DNA of 64,000 bases from Cyanobium sp. CZS25K (GCA_030373325.1 JAUCZB010000006.1:62001-126000); one strand, 5' to 3'. Counted from the first letter of the stretch, positions 54,077-62,329 are shown. The notes: generated by a model not told the origin, from the letters alone. Numbers and translations are program-made.

Positions 54077-54852
54077 GGATCCTGACGGCAGCAACTCAGC
54101 CGCCGGCTCAATGTCACCTCAGCCTAGGAATGAGCGATGGGGCGTCGACGCTTTCGTGACCCTCTGACAGGCGGAGGTGATGAAGCGTCAGGTGGCTCTT
54201 GCGGCCTTGCTACCTCCAGCAGGCGGCGATCAGATTGCTGACGGATCGGCCCTCCCCATCCGCAAGCGGCTGGAGCTTCTGGTGGTGCTGCCAGTGGTTG
54301 ATGAGGGGATCCGCTGCCGCCTTCAGCCTTGAGCAGGCGATGTGTTTCAGCCCCCTCATGCGGCGCTCCGACCGCCAAGCGACTGCTTCGGCGGCAGCAA
54401 AGGAGAGCGGGCTGCTCAGGCTGCTGGGATCGCGACAAAAACCGGCAACAGAGCAAACAGGATGACTTCCAAAAGACCCTGGGGGCAACCCCACGTTCTG
54501 CTGGAAAGGACGTTCCTGGGCTTCGCATTCATCGACGAGACAGGCGATCTCTGCATCACTGCTGAGGGATAGAGCTGATGGCAGAAGGAACGCGACGCAG
54601 CAGCATTTAAAACAGCAAGTCCTGGATCGGATCTGGATGAAGAGTTCCGTCAGATAACGCTGCACCTGAGTGGCAGGCGAGGACTCCTACCGCGCTGGCA
54701 AGGCATCGGTCGTTGCCTGTCCTCTCATGGAACTAAATAGCTTCAGCCCCGCAGCCGTCGACCCTTCGTTGGCCGGCGGACAGGCTCATCGCCAAGGCCG
54801 GGCTTGGGCCGCTGCGCTCGTTGACCTCCTCGCTGGCGATCAGTGGTGGCGA
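54077..54852. other. 776-bp gene-poor stretch
   Basis: Apart from one possible broken ribbon-helix-helix gene (54210-54359), no convincing gene is present. Frames are short and full of Cys/Ser/Arg runs, typical of non-coding DNA, and GC is locally lower. The stretch separates the orphan binding protein from pgsA. Confidence 0.45.
54210..54359 (-). pseudogene. Possible remnant of a ribbon-helix-helix (CopG/Arc-like) gene
   Basis: A 49-codon frame ends LQPLADGEGRSVSNLIAACWR, which looks like the second helix region of ribbon-helix-helix antitoxin/repressor proteins (EGRSVSNLI). A shift in frame near the end would restore a longer SNLIAA-LLEVARP tail. The N-terminal half has no recognisable start of the fold. 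It may be a chance match. Confidence 0.28.
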
Positions 54853-55401
54853 TCAGTTCCGCGGGCCGGCCCGCAGATACCCCAGGGCGGAGCTGAGCGC
54901 CAGCAGCAGGGATGGCCAGAACAGCCACCAGCCGATGGCGTGAAGAAAGAGCGCGGTGGACGGCCCGGCGAGGCCCCAGTCCGGGGGCCAGAGCAGCAGC
55001 AGCAGCGACACGAACTGCAGGATCGTCTTGGCCTTGCCCCCCATCGAGGCGGGGCCGCCGCTGTCCTGGCCGGCCCGCCAGCCGGAGATCAGCAGCTCCC
55101 TGGCCAGCAGCAGCCACACTGCCCACAGGGGCAGACCACCGGTGTGGGCCAGCCACAGCAGCGGGGCGCTGATCAGGATCTTGTCGGTGAGGGGATCCAG
55201 CCGCGCCCCCCACACCGAGCCACCACCGGCCCGGCGGGCCAGGGCGCCATCGGCCCAGTCGCTCAGCCCCCCCAGCAGCAGCAGCACCCAGGCCAGGGCG
55301 GGACGTCCGCCGGCCAGGGCCAGCAGCAGGGGCAACCCCATAACGGCCCGTCCGATGGTCAGCAGGTCGGCGAGGCGACGCAGAGGAAGGGTCCCGTTCA
55401 C
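54853..55401 (-). CDS. pgsA: CDP-diacylglycerol-glycerol-3-phosphate 3-phosphatidyltransferase
   Basis: A 182-residue membrane enzyme that makes phosphatidylglycerolphosphate, essential for thylakoid phosphatidylglycerol. The CDP-alcohol phosphotransferase motif is complete: DWADGALARR...G-ARL-D-PLT-D (about residues 48-71). The Lys of TDK and a C-terminal set of helices fit PgsA. The GTG at 55401 is the only sensible start. It is divergent from the CBS protein with only 30 bp between. Confidence 0.88.
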   Translation of the reverse strand: MNGTLPLRRLADLLTIGRAVMGLPLLLALAGGRPALAWVLLLLGGLSDWADGALARRAGGGSVWGARLDPLTDKILISAPLLWLAHTGGLPLWAVWLLLARELLISGWRAGQDSGGPASMGGKAKTILQFVSLLLLLWPPDWGLAGPSTALFLHAIGWWLFWPSLLLALSSALGYLRAGPRN

Positions 55402-55431
55402 GAGCAGAATGCCATCACCGAGGAGATCCGC

Positions 55432-55899
55432 ATGGTCGTCGAGCGCAGCATGGCCGAGGTGATGACCAGCCCCGTGCTGAGCGTCACCACCACCACTCCC
55501 CTGCAGGAAGCCGTGCAGCTGATGAGCGACCACCATGTCAGCGGTCTGCCGGTGCTCGATGAGCTCGGGAACCTGGTGGGGGAGCTCAGCGAACAGGATC
55601 TGATGGTGCGTGAAAGCGGCTTCGATGCCGGGCCCTACGTGATGCTGCTCGATGCCGTGATCTACCTGCGCAACCCGCTCGACTGGGACCGGCAGGTGCA
55701 TCAGGTGCTGGGCAGCACCGTGGGCGATGTGATGGGCTCCAAGCCCCACAGTTGCCCCGTTGGCACCAGCCTGCCCCAGGCGGCCCGCCTGCTGCACGAC
55801 CGGGGCACCCAGCGCCTGTTCGTGCTCGACGACCAGGAGGCGCTGGTCGGGGTGATCACCCGGGGCGACGTGGTGCGGGCCCTCGCCGCCCAGGCCTGA
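55432..55899 (+). CDS. Tandem CBS-domain protein
   Basis: A 155-residue protein made of two CBS domains: MTSPVLSVTTTTPLQEAVQLM...GLPVLDELGNLVGELSEQDL and VGTSLPQAARLLHDRGTQRLFVLDDQEALVGVITRGDVVR. Such free-standing pairs bind adenine nucleotides and regulate partner enzymes; the partner is unknown. An AGGAG site 6 bp before the ATG supports this start. Its 3' end overlaps the convergent phosphoesterase gene by 44 bp. Confidence 0.85.
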   Translation: MVVERSMAEVMTSPVLSVTTTTPLQEAVQLMSDHHVSGLPVLDELGNLVGELSEQDLMVRESGFDAGPYVMLLDAVIYLRNPLDWDRQVHQVLGSTVGDVMGSKPHSCPVGTSLPQAARLLHDRGTQRLFVLDDQEALVGVITRGDVVRALAAQA

Positions 55900-56560
55900 A
55901 GCCGACCTGGCGGGGGGCAGGGGTCCAGGGAACGACGGCGCCATCGGCCACCAGCCAGAGCGCTTCGCCAGCTGAACAGGGATGGCCGCCGGTGAGCTGG
56001 CCGAAGGCGGGCAGGACCAGCTGATCGGCCGTCGGGTCGAAGGCGAAGCAGGGCAGCCGCAGCCGGTCGGCACCGCCCCCGATCAGGGCGACGGGGTGGC
56101 GATGGCCGCAGACGTTGAGCAGGCCGGCCCGAGGCTCGGGGGCGTGGCTCAGCCAGAGGGGACCCACGGCCACGGAGGCCTCCTGCTTCAGACCCTCGAG
56201 CCAGGAGCCCCGTTCGTGGTTGCCGCCGATCAGCCGCAGGGGGCAACCCAGCAGGTCCGGCAGGGCCCGCAGCTTCTGGCGCAGGTCCGCCGTCAGGCCC
56301 AGCCGGCTGTGGATCAGATCCCCCAGCACCAGCACCTGGACGGGCCTGTGGGCATGGGCCACCGCCAGCAGGGTGTTGAGGGTGGCCCCATCGCCATCGC
56401 TGGGGAGCGGGATGCCCTGGCTCTGGAAGCTCTCCGCCTTGCCCAGGTGCAGATCCGCCAGCAGCAGCACGCCCTGGCGCGGGTCGAAGGCGGCCCGCGC
56501 GCCCAGCAGCTGCAGCCGGTGACCCCGCCAGTGGAACTCGGCCGCCCCCGAAGTGGTCAT
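55856..56560 (-). CDS. PdeM-like metallophosphoesterase
   Basis: A 234-residue calcineurin-type phosphoesterase. LLADLHLGKAESFQ (metal-binding DxH), VLVLGDLIHSR (GD), IGGNHERGS (GNH), PLWLSHAPEP (SH) and NVCGHRHPV (GHxH) are in the right order. The start of the fold, FHWRGHRLQLLGARAAFDPRQGVLLLADLHLGK, is typical of the ligase-associated DNA damage response endonuclease PdeM. None of its usual neighbours (Lhr helicase, DNA ligase, exonuclease) are here. Its C-terminal codons overlap the CBS gene. Confidence 0.78.
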   Translation of the reverse strand: MTTSGAAEFHWRGHRLQLLGARAAFDPRQGVLLLADLHLGKAESFQSQGIPLPSDGDGATLNTLLAVAHAHRPVQVLVLGDLIHSRLGLTADLRQKLRALPDLLGCPLRLIGGNHERGSWLEGLKQEASVAVGPLWLSHAPEPRAGLLNVCGHRHPVALIGGGADRLRLPCFAFDPTADQLVLPAFGQLTGGHPCSAGEALWLVADGAVVPWTPAPRQVGFRPGRRGPAPRRPG

Positions 56561-56650
56561 GGTTGATCGATCACAGAGCCGATGGCACCGGAGCCGCAGC
56601 CCAGGCGTCCCATCTTCTCCGGCGAGAATCACCCCAGCGCGCGGTCAGCG

Positions 56651-58777
56651 ATGACGTCAAGCCAGCCGGAGGCCAGCAGCGAGGCGAGGGCCTGCCTGCT
56701 GCGCCTGGCTCCCTACCTGCTGGGCCGGGCCCGCCGCGGGGTCGTCGGCAGCAGCCGCTATGCCCAGAAACTGCGGGACGCCATCCGCGCCGCGGCAGCC
56801 GACGCCACGGCCCGGCCAGTGCTGATCAGCGGGGAACCGGGCCTGGAGAAGGACAACATCGCTGCCCTGATCCACTTCGGCTCGAAGGCCCGCAAGCAGC
56901 TGCTGGTGCGCATCAACTGCGCCCTGCTGCGCCCCGACGGCGCCGAGCTGTTCGCCCCCACCGGCGACGGCATGGCCCTGATCGACTGCATCGGCCAAGG
57001 CGCTCTGCTGCTCGATCAGATCGATCGCGCCGCCCCCTCCCTGCGGCCCGCCCTGCTGGAGCTGGCCCGCAGCGGCCGCTGGCGTTCCCCGGCCGGCGAC
57101 CAGGCCGAGCATGTCTTCGCCGGACGGGTGTTCCTCACCGCCGAGAAGAGCGAGCCCGATTTCGACAGCCTCTGCTGCCACATCCGCGTGCCGCCCCTGC
57201 GGGTGCGGCGCCAGGACCTGGGCGAATGGCTGCGCTACGGGGTGCGCCAGCGGGCCCTCAGCCTGGGCTGGAGCCGGCCGCCCGGCGTGGGGGAGGCCCT
57301 GGTGAAGAGGCTGCAGGGCTACGACTTCCCCGGCAACGTGCGCGAGTTGCTGGTGCTGATCGACCGGGCCCTGCGCCAGTGCAGTGACGACCACCCCGAC
57401 GCGCTGCCCGAGGACGTGTTCTGGACCCTGCGGCGGCCCCAGCGGGCCCGCTTCGATCTCTGGCGCTGGAAACCGTTCCTGCGCGACGCCATGCGTTCGC
57501 CCCGGTTCTGGAACGGGCTGCTGTTCGGCCTGGTGAGCTGGGTGTTCGTGCTGGTCAACCTGTGGCTCTGGTGGGGCCCCCAGGACCGCGCCCACAACGG
57601 TGGCCTGAACCTTTTCTGGGCCTGGTGGTGGCCCCTGATCCTGCTGGGATATCCCCTGGTGGGACGCCTTTGGTGCTCCTTCTGTCCGTTCATGGCGTGG
57701 GGCGAGATCAGCCAGCGGCTGGCGAAGCGCTTGGGCTGGCAGCCGGCCCGCTGGCCGCGGGGGGACACGGACCGCTGGGCGGCGCCCCTGCTGGCGGCAG
57801 GCTTCGCGGCGATTCTGCTGTGGGAGGAACTGGGCGATCTGCGCAACAGCGCCTGGCAGAGCAGCGCCCTGCTGCTGCTGATCACCGCCGGAGCCGTGGT
57901 CGGCTCGCTGCGCTTCGAGAAGCGCTTCTGGTGCCGCTACCTCTGCCCGGTGGGGGGCATGAACGGCCTGTTCGCCAAGCTGGCGATCAGCGAACTGCGG
58001 GCCGAGGCGGGCACCTGCAGCGGCAGCTGCAACAGCTACGCCTGCTTCAAGGGGGGTCCGGCGGAAGGGGAAGGCCTGGCCACCGCCGGCTGCCCCCTGG
58101 GCACCCATCCGGCCCACCTGGTGGACAACCGCAACTGCGTGCTGTGCCTCACCTGTGCCCAGGCCTGCCCCCACCGGTCGGTGCAGCTCCGCCTGAGGCC
58201 CCCCGCCGCCGACCTGCAGCGGGACATGGCACCACCGGCCGGGGAGGCCGGCCTGATCCTGGTGCTGGCGGGAGGGATCTGCCTGCGGCAGTGGGAGCGG
58301 CTGCTGGGGTGGCTGCCGCTGGCACCGGCCTCCCTGGAACAGGGGCCGATGCTGCCGCGTCTGGCCTTCGCCGCCCTCGCCCTCGCCCTGCCGGCGGGGC
58401 TGTGGCTGGCCCTGCGGCCCCTGGTGAAGCGGCTGCGCCCCGCCACGACCAGCTGGCAACTGCTCTATGGCCTGCTGCCGCTGCTCTGGGCCCTGCTGCT
58501 GGCCCAGCACCTGCCCATGGGCATGGCGGAAGGGGGCCTGCTGCTGCCGGTGAGCACCGAGAGCCTTTGGCCCGAACTGGCCACCCGGCTGCCCGCCTGG
58601 AGCGCCGATGCCCATGTGGTCGGCTTCTGCCAGAGCCTGGCGGTGCTGGTGGGTGTGGGCGGATCCCTGCTGATGCTGCGGCGGTTGCTGCAACTGGCTT
58701 TCTGGGCCGTCCCCTCCCTGGCCCTGAGCGGTCTGGTGATCGGCCTGGGGGCAGGCGGACGCTGGCTGGTGGGCTGA
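56651..58777 (+). CDS. Degenerate sigma54-activator-type AAA+ domain fused to a membrane 4Fe-4S polyferredoxin
   Basis: A 708-residue protein. Residues ~30-262 follow the sigma54-activator AAA+ domain: Walker A region GEPGLEKDN (61-69; normally GExGTGKE), ALLLDQID (119-126; Walker B with Glu changed to Gln), and YDFPGNVRELLVLIDRAL near the end. The GAFTGA loop that touches sigma54 is absent. From ~285 come several membrane helices and iron-sulfur cysteines: CSFCP (342-346), CRYLCP (428-433), CSGSC/C465, and CVLCLTCAQACP (496-507), as in NapH/NosR/CcoG-type polyferredoxins. The ATG at 56651 is preferred over one 69 bp upstream. It is divergent from the phosphoesterase. Confidence 0.85.
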   Translation: MTSSQPEASSEARACLLRLAPYLLGRARRGVVGSSRYAQKLRDAIRAAAADATARPVLISGEPGLEKDNIAALIHFGSKARKQLLVRINCALLRPDGAELFAPTGDGMALIDCIGQGALLLDQIDRAAPSLRPALLELARSGRWRSPAGDQAEHVFAGRVFLTAEKSEPDFDSLCCHIRVPPLRVRRQDLGEWLRYGVRQRALSLGWSRPPGVGEALVKRLQGYDFPGNVRELLVLIDRALRQCSDDHPDALPEDVFWTLRRPQRARFDLWRWKPFLRDAMRSPRFWNGLLFGLVSWVFVLVNLWLWWGPQDRAHNGGLNLFWAWWWPLILLGYPLVGRLWCSFCPFMAWGEISQRLAKRLGWQPARWPRGDTDRWAAPLLAAGFAAILLWEELGDLRNSAWQSSALLLLITAGAVVGSLRFEKRFWCRYLCPVGGMNGLFAKLAISELRAEAGTCSGSCNSYACFKGGPAEGEGLATAGCPLGTHPAHLVDNRNCVLCLTCAQACPHRSVQLRLRPPAADLQRDMAPPAGEAGLILVLAGGICLRQWERLLGWLPLAPASLEQGPMLPRLAFAALALALPAGLWLALRPLVKRLRPATTSWQLLYGLLPLLWALLLAQHLPMGMAEGGLLLPVSTESLWPELATRLPAWSADAHVVGFCQSLAVLVGVGGSLLMLRRLLQLAFWAVPSLALSGLVIGLGAGGRWLVG

Positions 58778-58799
58778 GCGGGAGGCCGCGGGATCCGCC

Positions 58800-59429
58800 T
58801 CAGCGGTTGCTGCAGAGACGCCTCAGATCGCTGGTGGCATAGAGGGGCACCACCGGCGCGTCAGGGTTCGCCGGCCCAGGGGAGCGCTCCAGGTGAAGGC
58901 GCGTCAGGGAATGGGCGGCCCCAAGGGCGTTGGCGAGCCGCAACTTCTGCTCACCGGTGGCCCGCTGCCAGGCCTGGCAGGTGGCTGCGCCGGACCCTTG
59001 CTCGGGAGGGACCTGGGCCAGGGCTCCGGGGTGTGCGGCGCCCAGCCCCAGGGCCACCATCAGCCCCAGAACCCGACGGCCACGCCAGCACCCTCCCCCC
59101 AGGACCGGCGAGTGGCGCACCTGCCGCGAGCGGCCCACGTACACCCAGGCCAAGCGCCCGTCCATGAGGGGCATGGGCTGCCGGTCGTAGAGGCGGGGAT
59201 AGCCCTCAAGCCGGTCGAGGGCGTCCAGGGCCCGGTCCACGAGCCGGTAGACCTCCCCCTGCACCATGCCGCTGCCCGCGATCGCCATGGGGAAGGGACC
59301 GAGGTCGTGCAGCACCAGCCCGCCCACGGTGCCCTCCCCCTCGAAGCCGCACCCCCCGAGCCAGTGGTGATTGACCTGGCCCCGCTGGAGGGTGCCGTAC
59401 ACGAAGACCAGCTCGGGATTCCGGTTCAC
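58800..59429 (-). CDS. Gamma-glutamylcyclotransferase-like protein with a fused hydrophobic/secreted-type tail
   Basis: A 209-residue protein. Residues 1-115 have the GGCT/AIG2 fold: FVYGTLQRGQVNHHWL (the YGTLxxG motif), GLVLHDLGPFPMAI, GEVYRLVDRALDALDRLEGYP (with the catalytic Glu) and YDRQPMPL. After HSPVLGGGCWRGRRVLGLMVALGLGAAHPGALA the chain looks like a second, secreted protein (signal-peptide-like) with QVPPEQGSGAATCQAWQ and LRRLCSNR. Either a real fusion or two genes joined by loss of a stop. GTG at 59429 is the start. Confidence 0.65.
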   Translation of the reverse strand: MNRNPELVFVYGTLQRGQVNHHWLGGCGFEGEGTVGGLVLHDLGPFPMAIAGSGMVQGEVYRLVDRALDALDRLEGYPRLYDRQPMPLMDGRLAWVYVGRSRQVRHSPVLGGGCWRGRRVLGLMVALGLGAAHPGALAQVPPEQGSGAATCQAWQRATGEQKLRLANALGAAHSLTRLHLERSPGPANPDAPVVPLYATSDLRRLCSNR

Positions 59430-59489
59430 GGGGCGGGCCAGGGAGAGCAGGGCCAATGGCCATAATGAATCGGTTTCGCACCGGATTCC

Positions 59490-59573
59490 ATGACCATCGC
59501 CCTGCTCGCGGCGTTGCTGGGTTCGCTGGTGTTGATGGGCTGGATCGTGAAGCGGCTCGAGAAGGCCTCCTGA
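59490..59573 (+). CDS. Candidate 27-residue single-helix membrane peptide
   Basis: MTIALLAALLGSLVLMGWIV followed by KRLEKAS: one hydrophobic helix with a basic C-terminal end, similar in size and topology to the small photosystem or cytochrome b6f subunits, though I cannot assign it to any. It fills the short gap between two genes on the other strand. No clear ribosome-binding site was seen, so it may be chance. Confidence 0.4.
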   Translation: MTIALLAALLGSLVLMGWIVKRLEKAS

Positions 59574-59574
59574 A

Positions 59575-60408
59575 TCAGACCTCCAGGTGGCGAACCTGGC
59601 CCGCAACCCGGATCGAGCCGCCCGGTTCCCCGGGAATCTCGGCGCTGAGCAGGGAGCGGCAGCCCATGTCCTCCCCCTGCACCACCGTGATGCGGCCGCC
59701 GTGGGGCCAGCCGAGGCTCTGCAGATAGCCAGCCAGGGCCGCGGTGGCCGACCCCGTGGCCGGATCCTCATAGACGCCACAGGCGGCGGCGGGATTGCGG
59801 CTGTGGAACGTCCGGGGCCCTTCTGCCCACACCAGCAGGAGCGTCAGCAGTCCCGCCTCCCCCATCAGTCGGGCCCCGTCCTCCATGGCGTAGCGCATGG
59901 CCGCCAGGTCCCCACGGCGGCGCAGGGCCAGCAGCAGGTGGTCGGCACCGCCGTGGACGATGGCCGCTGACAGGACCGGGTCCAGGTCGCTGGGTTCGTA
60001 GCCGAACAGCGCCAGGCTGGCGATGAGCAGATCGGGCGCCACGGGGCGCTGGTGGGTGGGGGGCGACTGCAGGGCGGCGCTCCAGTGCTCCCCCTGGCGC
60101 CGCCCCTCCACCGTGATCTCGGCCTGGTTCAGCGTGAGCGGGAAGACCCCGTCGCCGCAGCGCTCGGCCAGGGCGGCCCCCAGGGCGACGGTGGCATGGC
60201 CGCAGAAGGGCACTTCGACGGTCGGGGAGAAATAGCGCACCCGCCAGCCCGCCCCATGCGGGGCTGAGAAAACCGTTTCCGAATACCCCACCGCGGCGGC
60301 GATCCGCTGCATCTCCCCGGCCTCCGGCAGGTGATCGCCGATCACGACGCCGGCGGGATTGCCGCCCCGATCACCGTCGCTGAAAGCCGCCAGGCGCAGG
60401 AGGGTCAT
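59575..60408 (-). CDS. PhzF-family isomerase/epimerase
   Basis: A 277-residue protein of the diaminopimelate-epimerase fold. LRLAAFSDGDRGGNPAGVVI (PhzF N-terminus with FxxxxxxGNPAxV), SETVFSAPH (the catalytic-Glu region, ETxF), YFSPTVEVPFCGHATVALG (FCGHAT motif) and ACGVYEDPATGSATAALAGYL (EDPATGSAA motif) are all present. The true reaction of most family members is unknown. The ATG at 60408 is clear. It lies 7 bp downstream of the NYN gene. Confidence 0.88.
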   Translation of the reverse strand: MTLLRLAAFSDGDRGGNPAGVVIGDHLPEAGEMQRIAAAVGYSETVFSAPHGAGWRVRYFSPTVEVPFCGHATVALGAALAERCGDGVFPLTLNQAEITVEGRRQGEHWSAALQSPPTHQRPVAPDLLIASLALFGYEPSDLDPVLSAAIVHGGADHLLLALRRRGDLAAMRYAMEDGARLMGEAGLLTLLLVWAEGPRTFHSRNPAAACGVYEDPATGSATAALAGYLQSLGWPHGGRITVVQGEDMGCRSLLSAEIPGEPGGSIRVAGQVRHLEV

Positions 60409-60415
60409 GCCGGCC

Positions 60416-61225
60416 TCAGTCGTCTTCCCGGGCTCGCACGTACACGATCGTGCGGTTGCCGCTCGGGGCCTCCCGCTCCTCCATCCCGAACAGGGAGGGA
60501 CAGCCGCGGACCAGATCGGAGAGCTTGCGGAAGCCGTAGAGGCGGGTGTCGAAGTCGGGCTGGATCTTCTGCAGATAGCTGCCGAAGGTGCCCAGCTGGG
60601 TCCAGCCCGATTCATCCACCGAGCGATCCAGCGCCTCCATCAGGAAATCGGCGGGGATGACGGGATGGCCGGCGGTGGGCGGATCGGCCTCCCGGGGCCG
60701 CCGGGAGCGTTCCGGTTCGACGGCGTCATCGCCGTGGCGGGAGGCGGTGCGCAGCACTTCGGTGAACAGGAACTTGTGGCAGGCATTGCGGAAGGCCGCC
60801 GGGGTCTTCTCCTCGCCGAAGCCGTAGACCAGCAGGCCCTCCTCCCGCAGGCGCACGGCCAGGCCGGTGAAGTCGCTGTCGCTGGTCACCAGGCAGAAAC
60901 CATCGAAGCGACGGGTGTAGAGCAGATCCATCGCGTCGATGATGAGGGCGCTGTCGGTGGCGTTCTTGCCCACGGTGTAGGCGAACTGCTGCATCGGCTT
61001 GATCGAGAACTTGTTGAGCAACGCCTTCCAGGAGGCGCTCTGGCTCGAGGTGAAATCGCCGTAGATGCGTCGCACGATCGCCTCCCCGAAACGGGCCACC
61101 TCTTCCAGCACCGCCTCGATCACCGCCGCCCGGGCGTTGTCGGCATCGATCAGGACCGCCAGCTGCTTGCCGTTCTCCTCTGCCAGGCCCCCGGCCGCCG
61201 CGTGGGCTCCCGATGGGCTTTTCAT
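60416..61225 (-). CDS. NYN-domain (PIN-like) RNase with C-terminal OST-HTH/LOTUS-like domain
   Basis: A 269-residue protein. QLAVLIDADNARAAVIEAVL (first acidic motif), NATDSALIIDAMDLL (TDxxLxxDxxxL) and LVTSDSDFTGLAVRLREEG (SxDxDF) are the catalytic hallmarks of NYN/LabA nucleases. Residues ~190-265 (FLMEALDRSVDESGWTQLGT, IQPDFDTRLYGFRKLSDLV) look like an OST-HTH/LOTUS RNA-binding domain. The start at ATG 61225 gives MKSPSGAHAA. It is transcribed with phzF; the divergent phytase-like gene starts 54 bp away. Confidence 0.85.
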   Translation of the reverse strand: MKSPSGAHAAAGGLAEENGKQLAVLIDADNARAAVIEAVLEEVARFGEAIVRRIYGDFTSSQSASWKALLNKFSIKPMQQFAYTVGKNATDSALIIDAMDLLYTRRFDGFCLVTSDSDFTGLAVRLREEGLLVYGFGEEKTPAAFRNACHKFLFTEVLRTASRHGDDAVEPERSRRPREADPPTAGHPVIPADFLMEALDRSVDESGWTQLGTFGSYLQKIQPDFDTRLYGFRKLSDLVRGCPSLFGMEEREAPSGNRTIVYVRAREDD

Positions 61226-61279
61226 CGCGCGCCCCCAGAGGCCCTTGACCCTACCCGCCGCGCGGACACGTGTCCCCCG

Positions 61280-62329
61280 ATGCCGCCGAGACCCCATGGC
61301 GACAGGAGAATCCTGGCCATGGTTCTGCCGCTCGCCGCCGCCGCTGCCCCCCCCCTCCTGCCCTGCCCTGCCGAGGCGGGCTGGGAACTGGTGGCCGGCG
61401 CACGGCTGCCGCGGCGTGGGGCGAATGGGCAGCCGTCGGGAGGCTTCTCGGCCGCCGGCTACCGGCCCGAAACGGATGAACTTCTGCTGCTCAGTGACGC
61501 GCCCCGGGGCCGCATCAGCGGCTGGAGCGGCCTGCGCAAGCTGGGTCTGGTGCCCCTGCGCCCCCTGTTCCGGCTGGAACTGCAGGGATCCCCGCAGGCC
61601 GCGCTGCCGGAGGAGATCGATGGCGAAGGCCTGGTGGTGCTTGGCAACCGCCTCTGGGTCGCCAGCGAAGGGCGCCGCAGTGCCGCCCGTGAGGCGCAAC
61701 TGCTGGCCTTCGATCGGCTCAGCGGCCGGCTGGAACGCGCCTATCCCCTGCCGACCGACTGGCAGCCTGCCCCGGGACGGGGGCTCGTCGCCAACCGGGG
61801 GCCGGAATCCCTGGCCCTGCTGCGCCGGCCGGGGCAGACGGACGTGCTGCTGATGGCCTCGGAATCCCCCCTGCTGCAGGATCCTGCCGGCCAGGTCCGG
61901 CTGCTCGCCTGGTCACTGAACGCCTCCGGGCCGGTGGCCCGACCCCTGGGGCGGCTGGCCATTCCCGTCGGCGAAGGCTGGGGGCTGACCGATCTGCTGG
62001 TGGTGAACGACACCGGAGCCGCCCCGGGGCTGCTGGCCCTGCTGCGGCGCTTCCAGCCCCCCGACCGATGGCAGGTGCTCCTGGCCCACTACCCGCTTCC
62101 AGACGGCCGTGCCGATCCCGATGGCGTGCTGGAGCCCCTCCGCAGCTGGGATCTGATCGAGGCCGGCCTCCCCCCCGACAACTGGGAAGCGATGACCCTC
62201 GGGCCGGAGCAGGCCGATGGCAGCCCCAGCCTGCTGCTCGCCGCCGACGACAACTTCAGCGCCCTGCAGGACAACCATCTGGCCCTGCTGGTGCCCCGCC
62301 GCAGCGGTAGCTGCCCCCCGAAGCCATGA
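61280..62329 (+). CDS. Secreted esterase-like/phytase-type beta-propeller protein
   Basis: A 349-residue exported protein. The signal peptide is MPPRPHGDRRILAMVLPLAA...AEA (cut near 35). The rest, GGFSAAGYRPETDELLLLSD, LPEEIDGEGLVVLGNRLWVASE, RGLVANRGPESLALL and NWEAMTLGPE, follows the PF13449 'esterase-like activity of phytase' fold. An alternative ATG at 61319 has AGGAG 11 bp before it. It overlaps the PhoX start by 4 bp (ATGA). Both enzymes would act on organic phosphate outside the membrane. Confidence 0.72.
   Translation: MPPRPHGDRRILAMVLPLAAAAAPPLLPCPAEAGWELVAGARLPRRGANGQPSGGFSAAGYRPETDELLLLSDAPRGRISGWSGLRKLGLVPLRPLFRLELQGSPQAALPEEIDGEGLVVLGNRLWVASEGRRSAAREAQLLAFDRLSGRLERAYPLPTDWQPAPGRGLVANRGPESLALLRRPGQTDVLLMASESPLLQDPAGQVRLLAWSLNASGPVARPLGRLAIPVGEGWGLTDLLVVNDTGAAPGLLALLRRFQPPDRWQVLLAHYPLPDGRADPDGVLEPLRSWDLIEAGLPPDNWEAMTLGPEQADGSPSLLLAADDNFSALQDNHLALLVPRRSGSCPPKP

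Noticed and set aside
55856-56560. A DNA-repair island around PdeM
   Set aside because: None of the usual partners (Lhr-like helicase, DNA ligase, exonuclease) lie within the window.
56657-58693. 678-codon frame opposite the AAA+/polyferredoxin gene
   Set aside because: Composition is Gln/Pro/His-rich as expected from complementing a Leu/Gly/Arg-rich gene; no recognisable motif.
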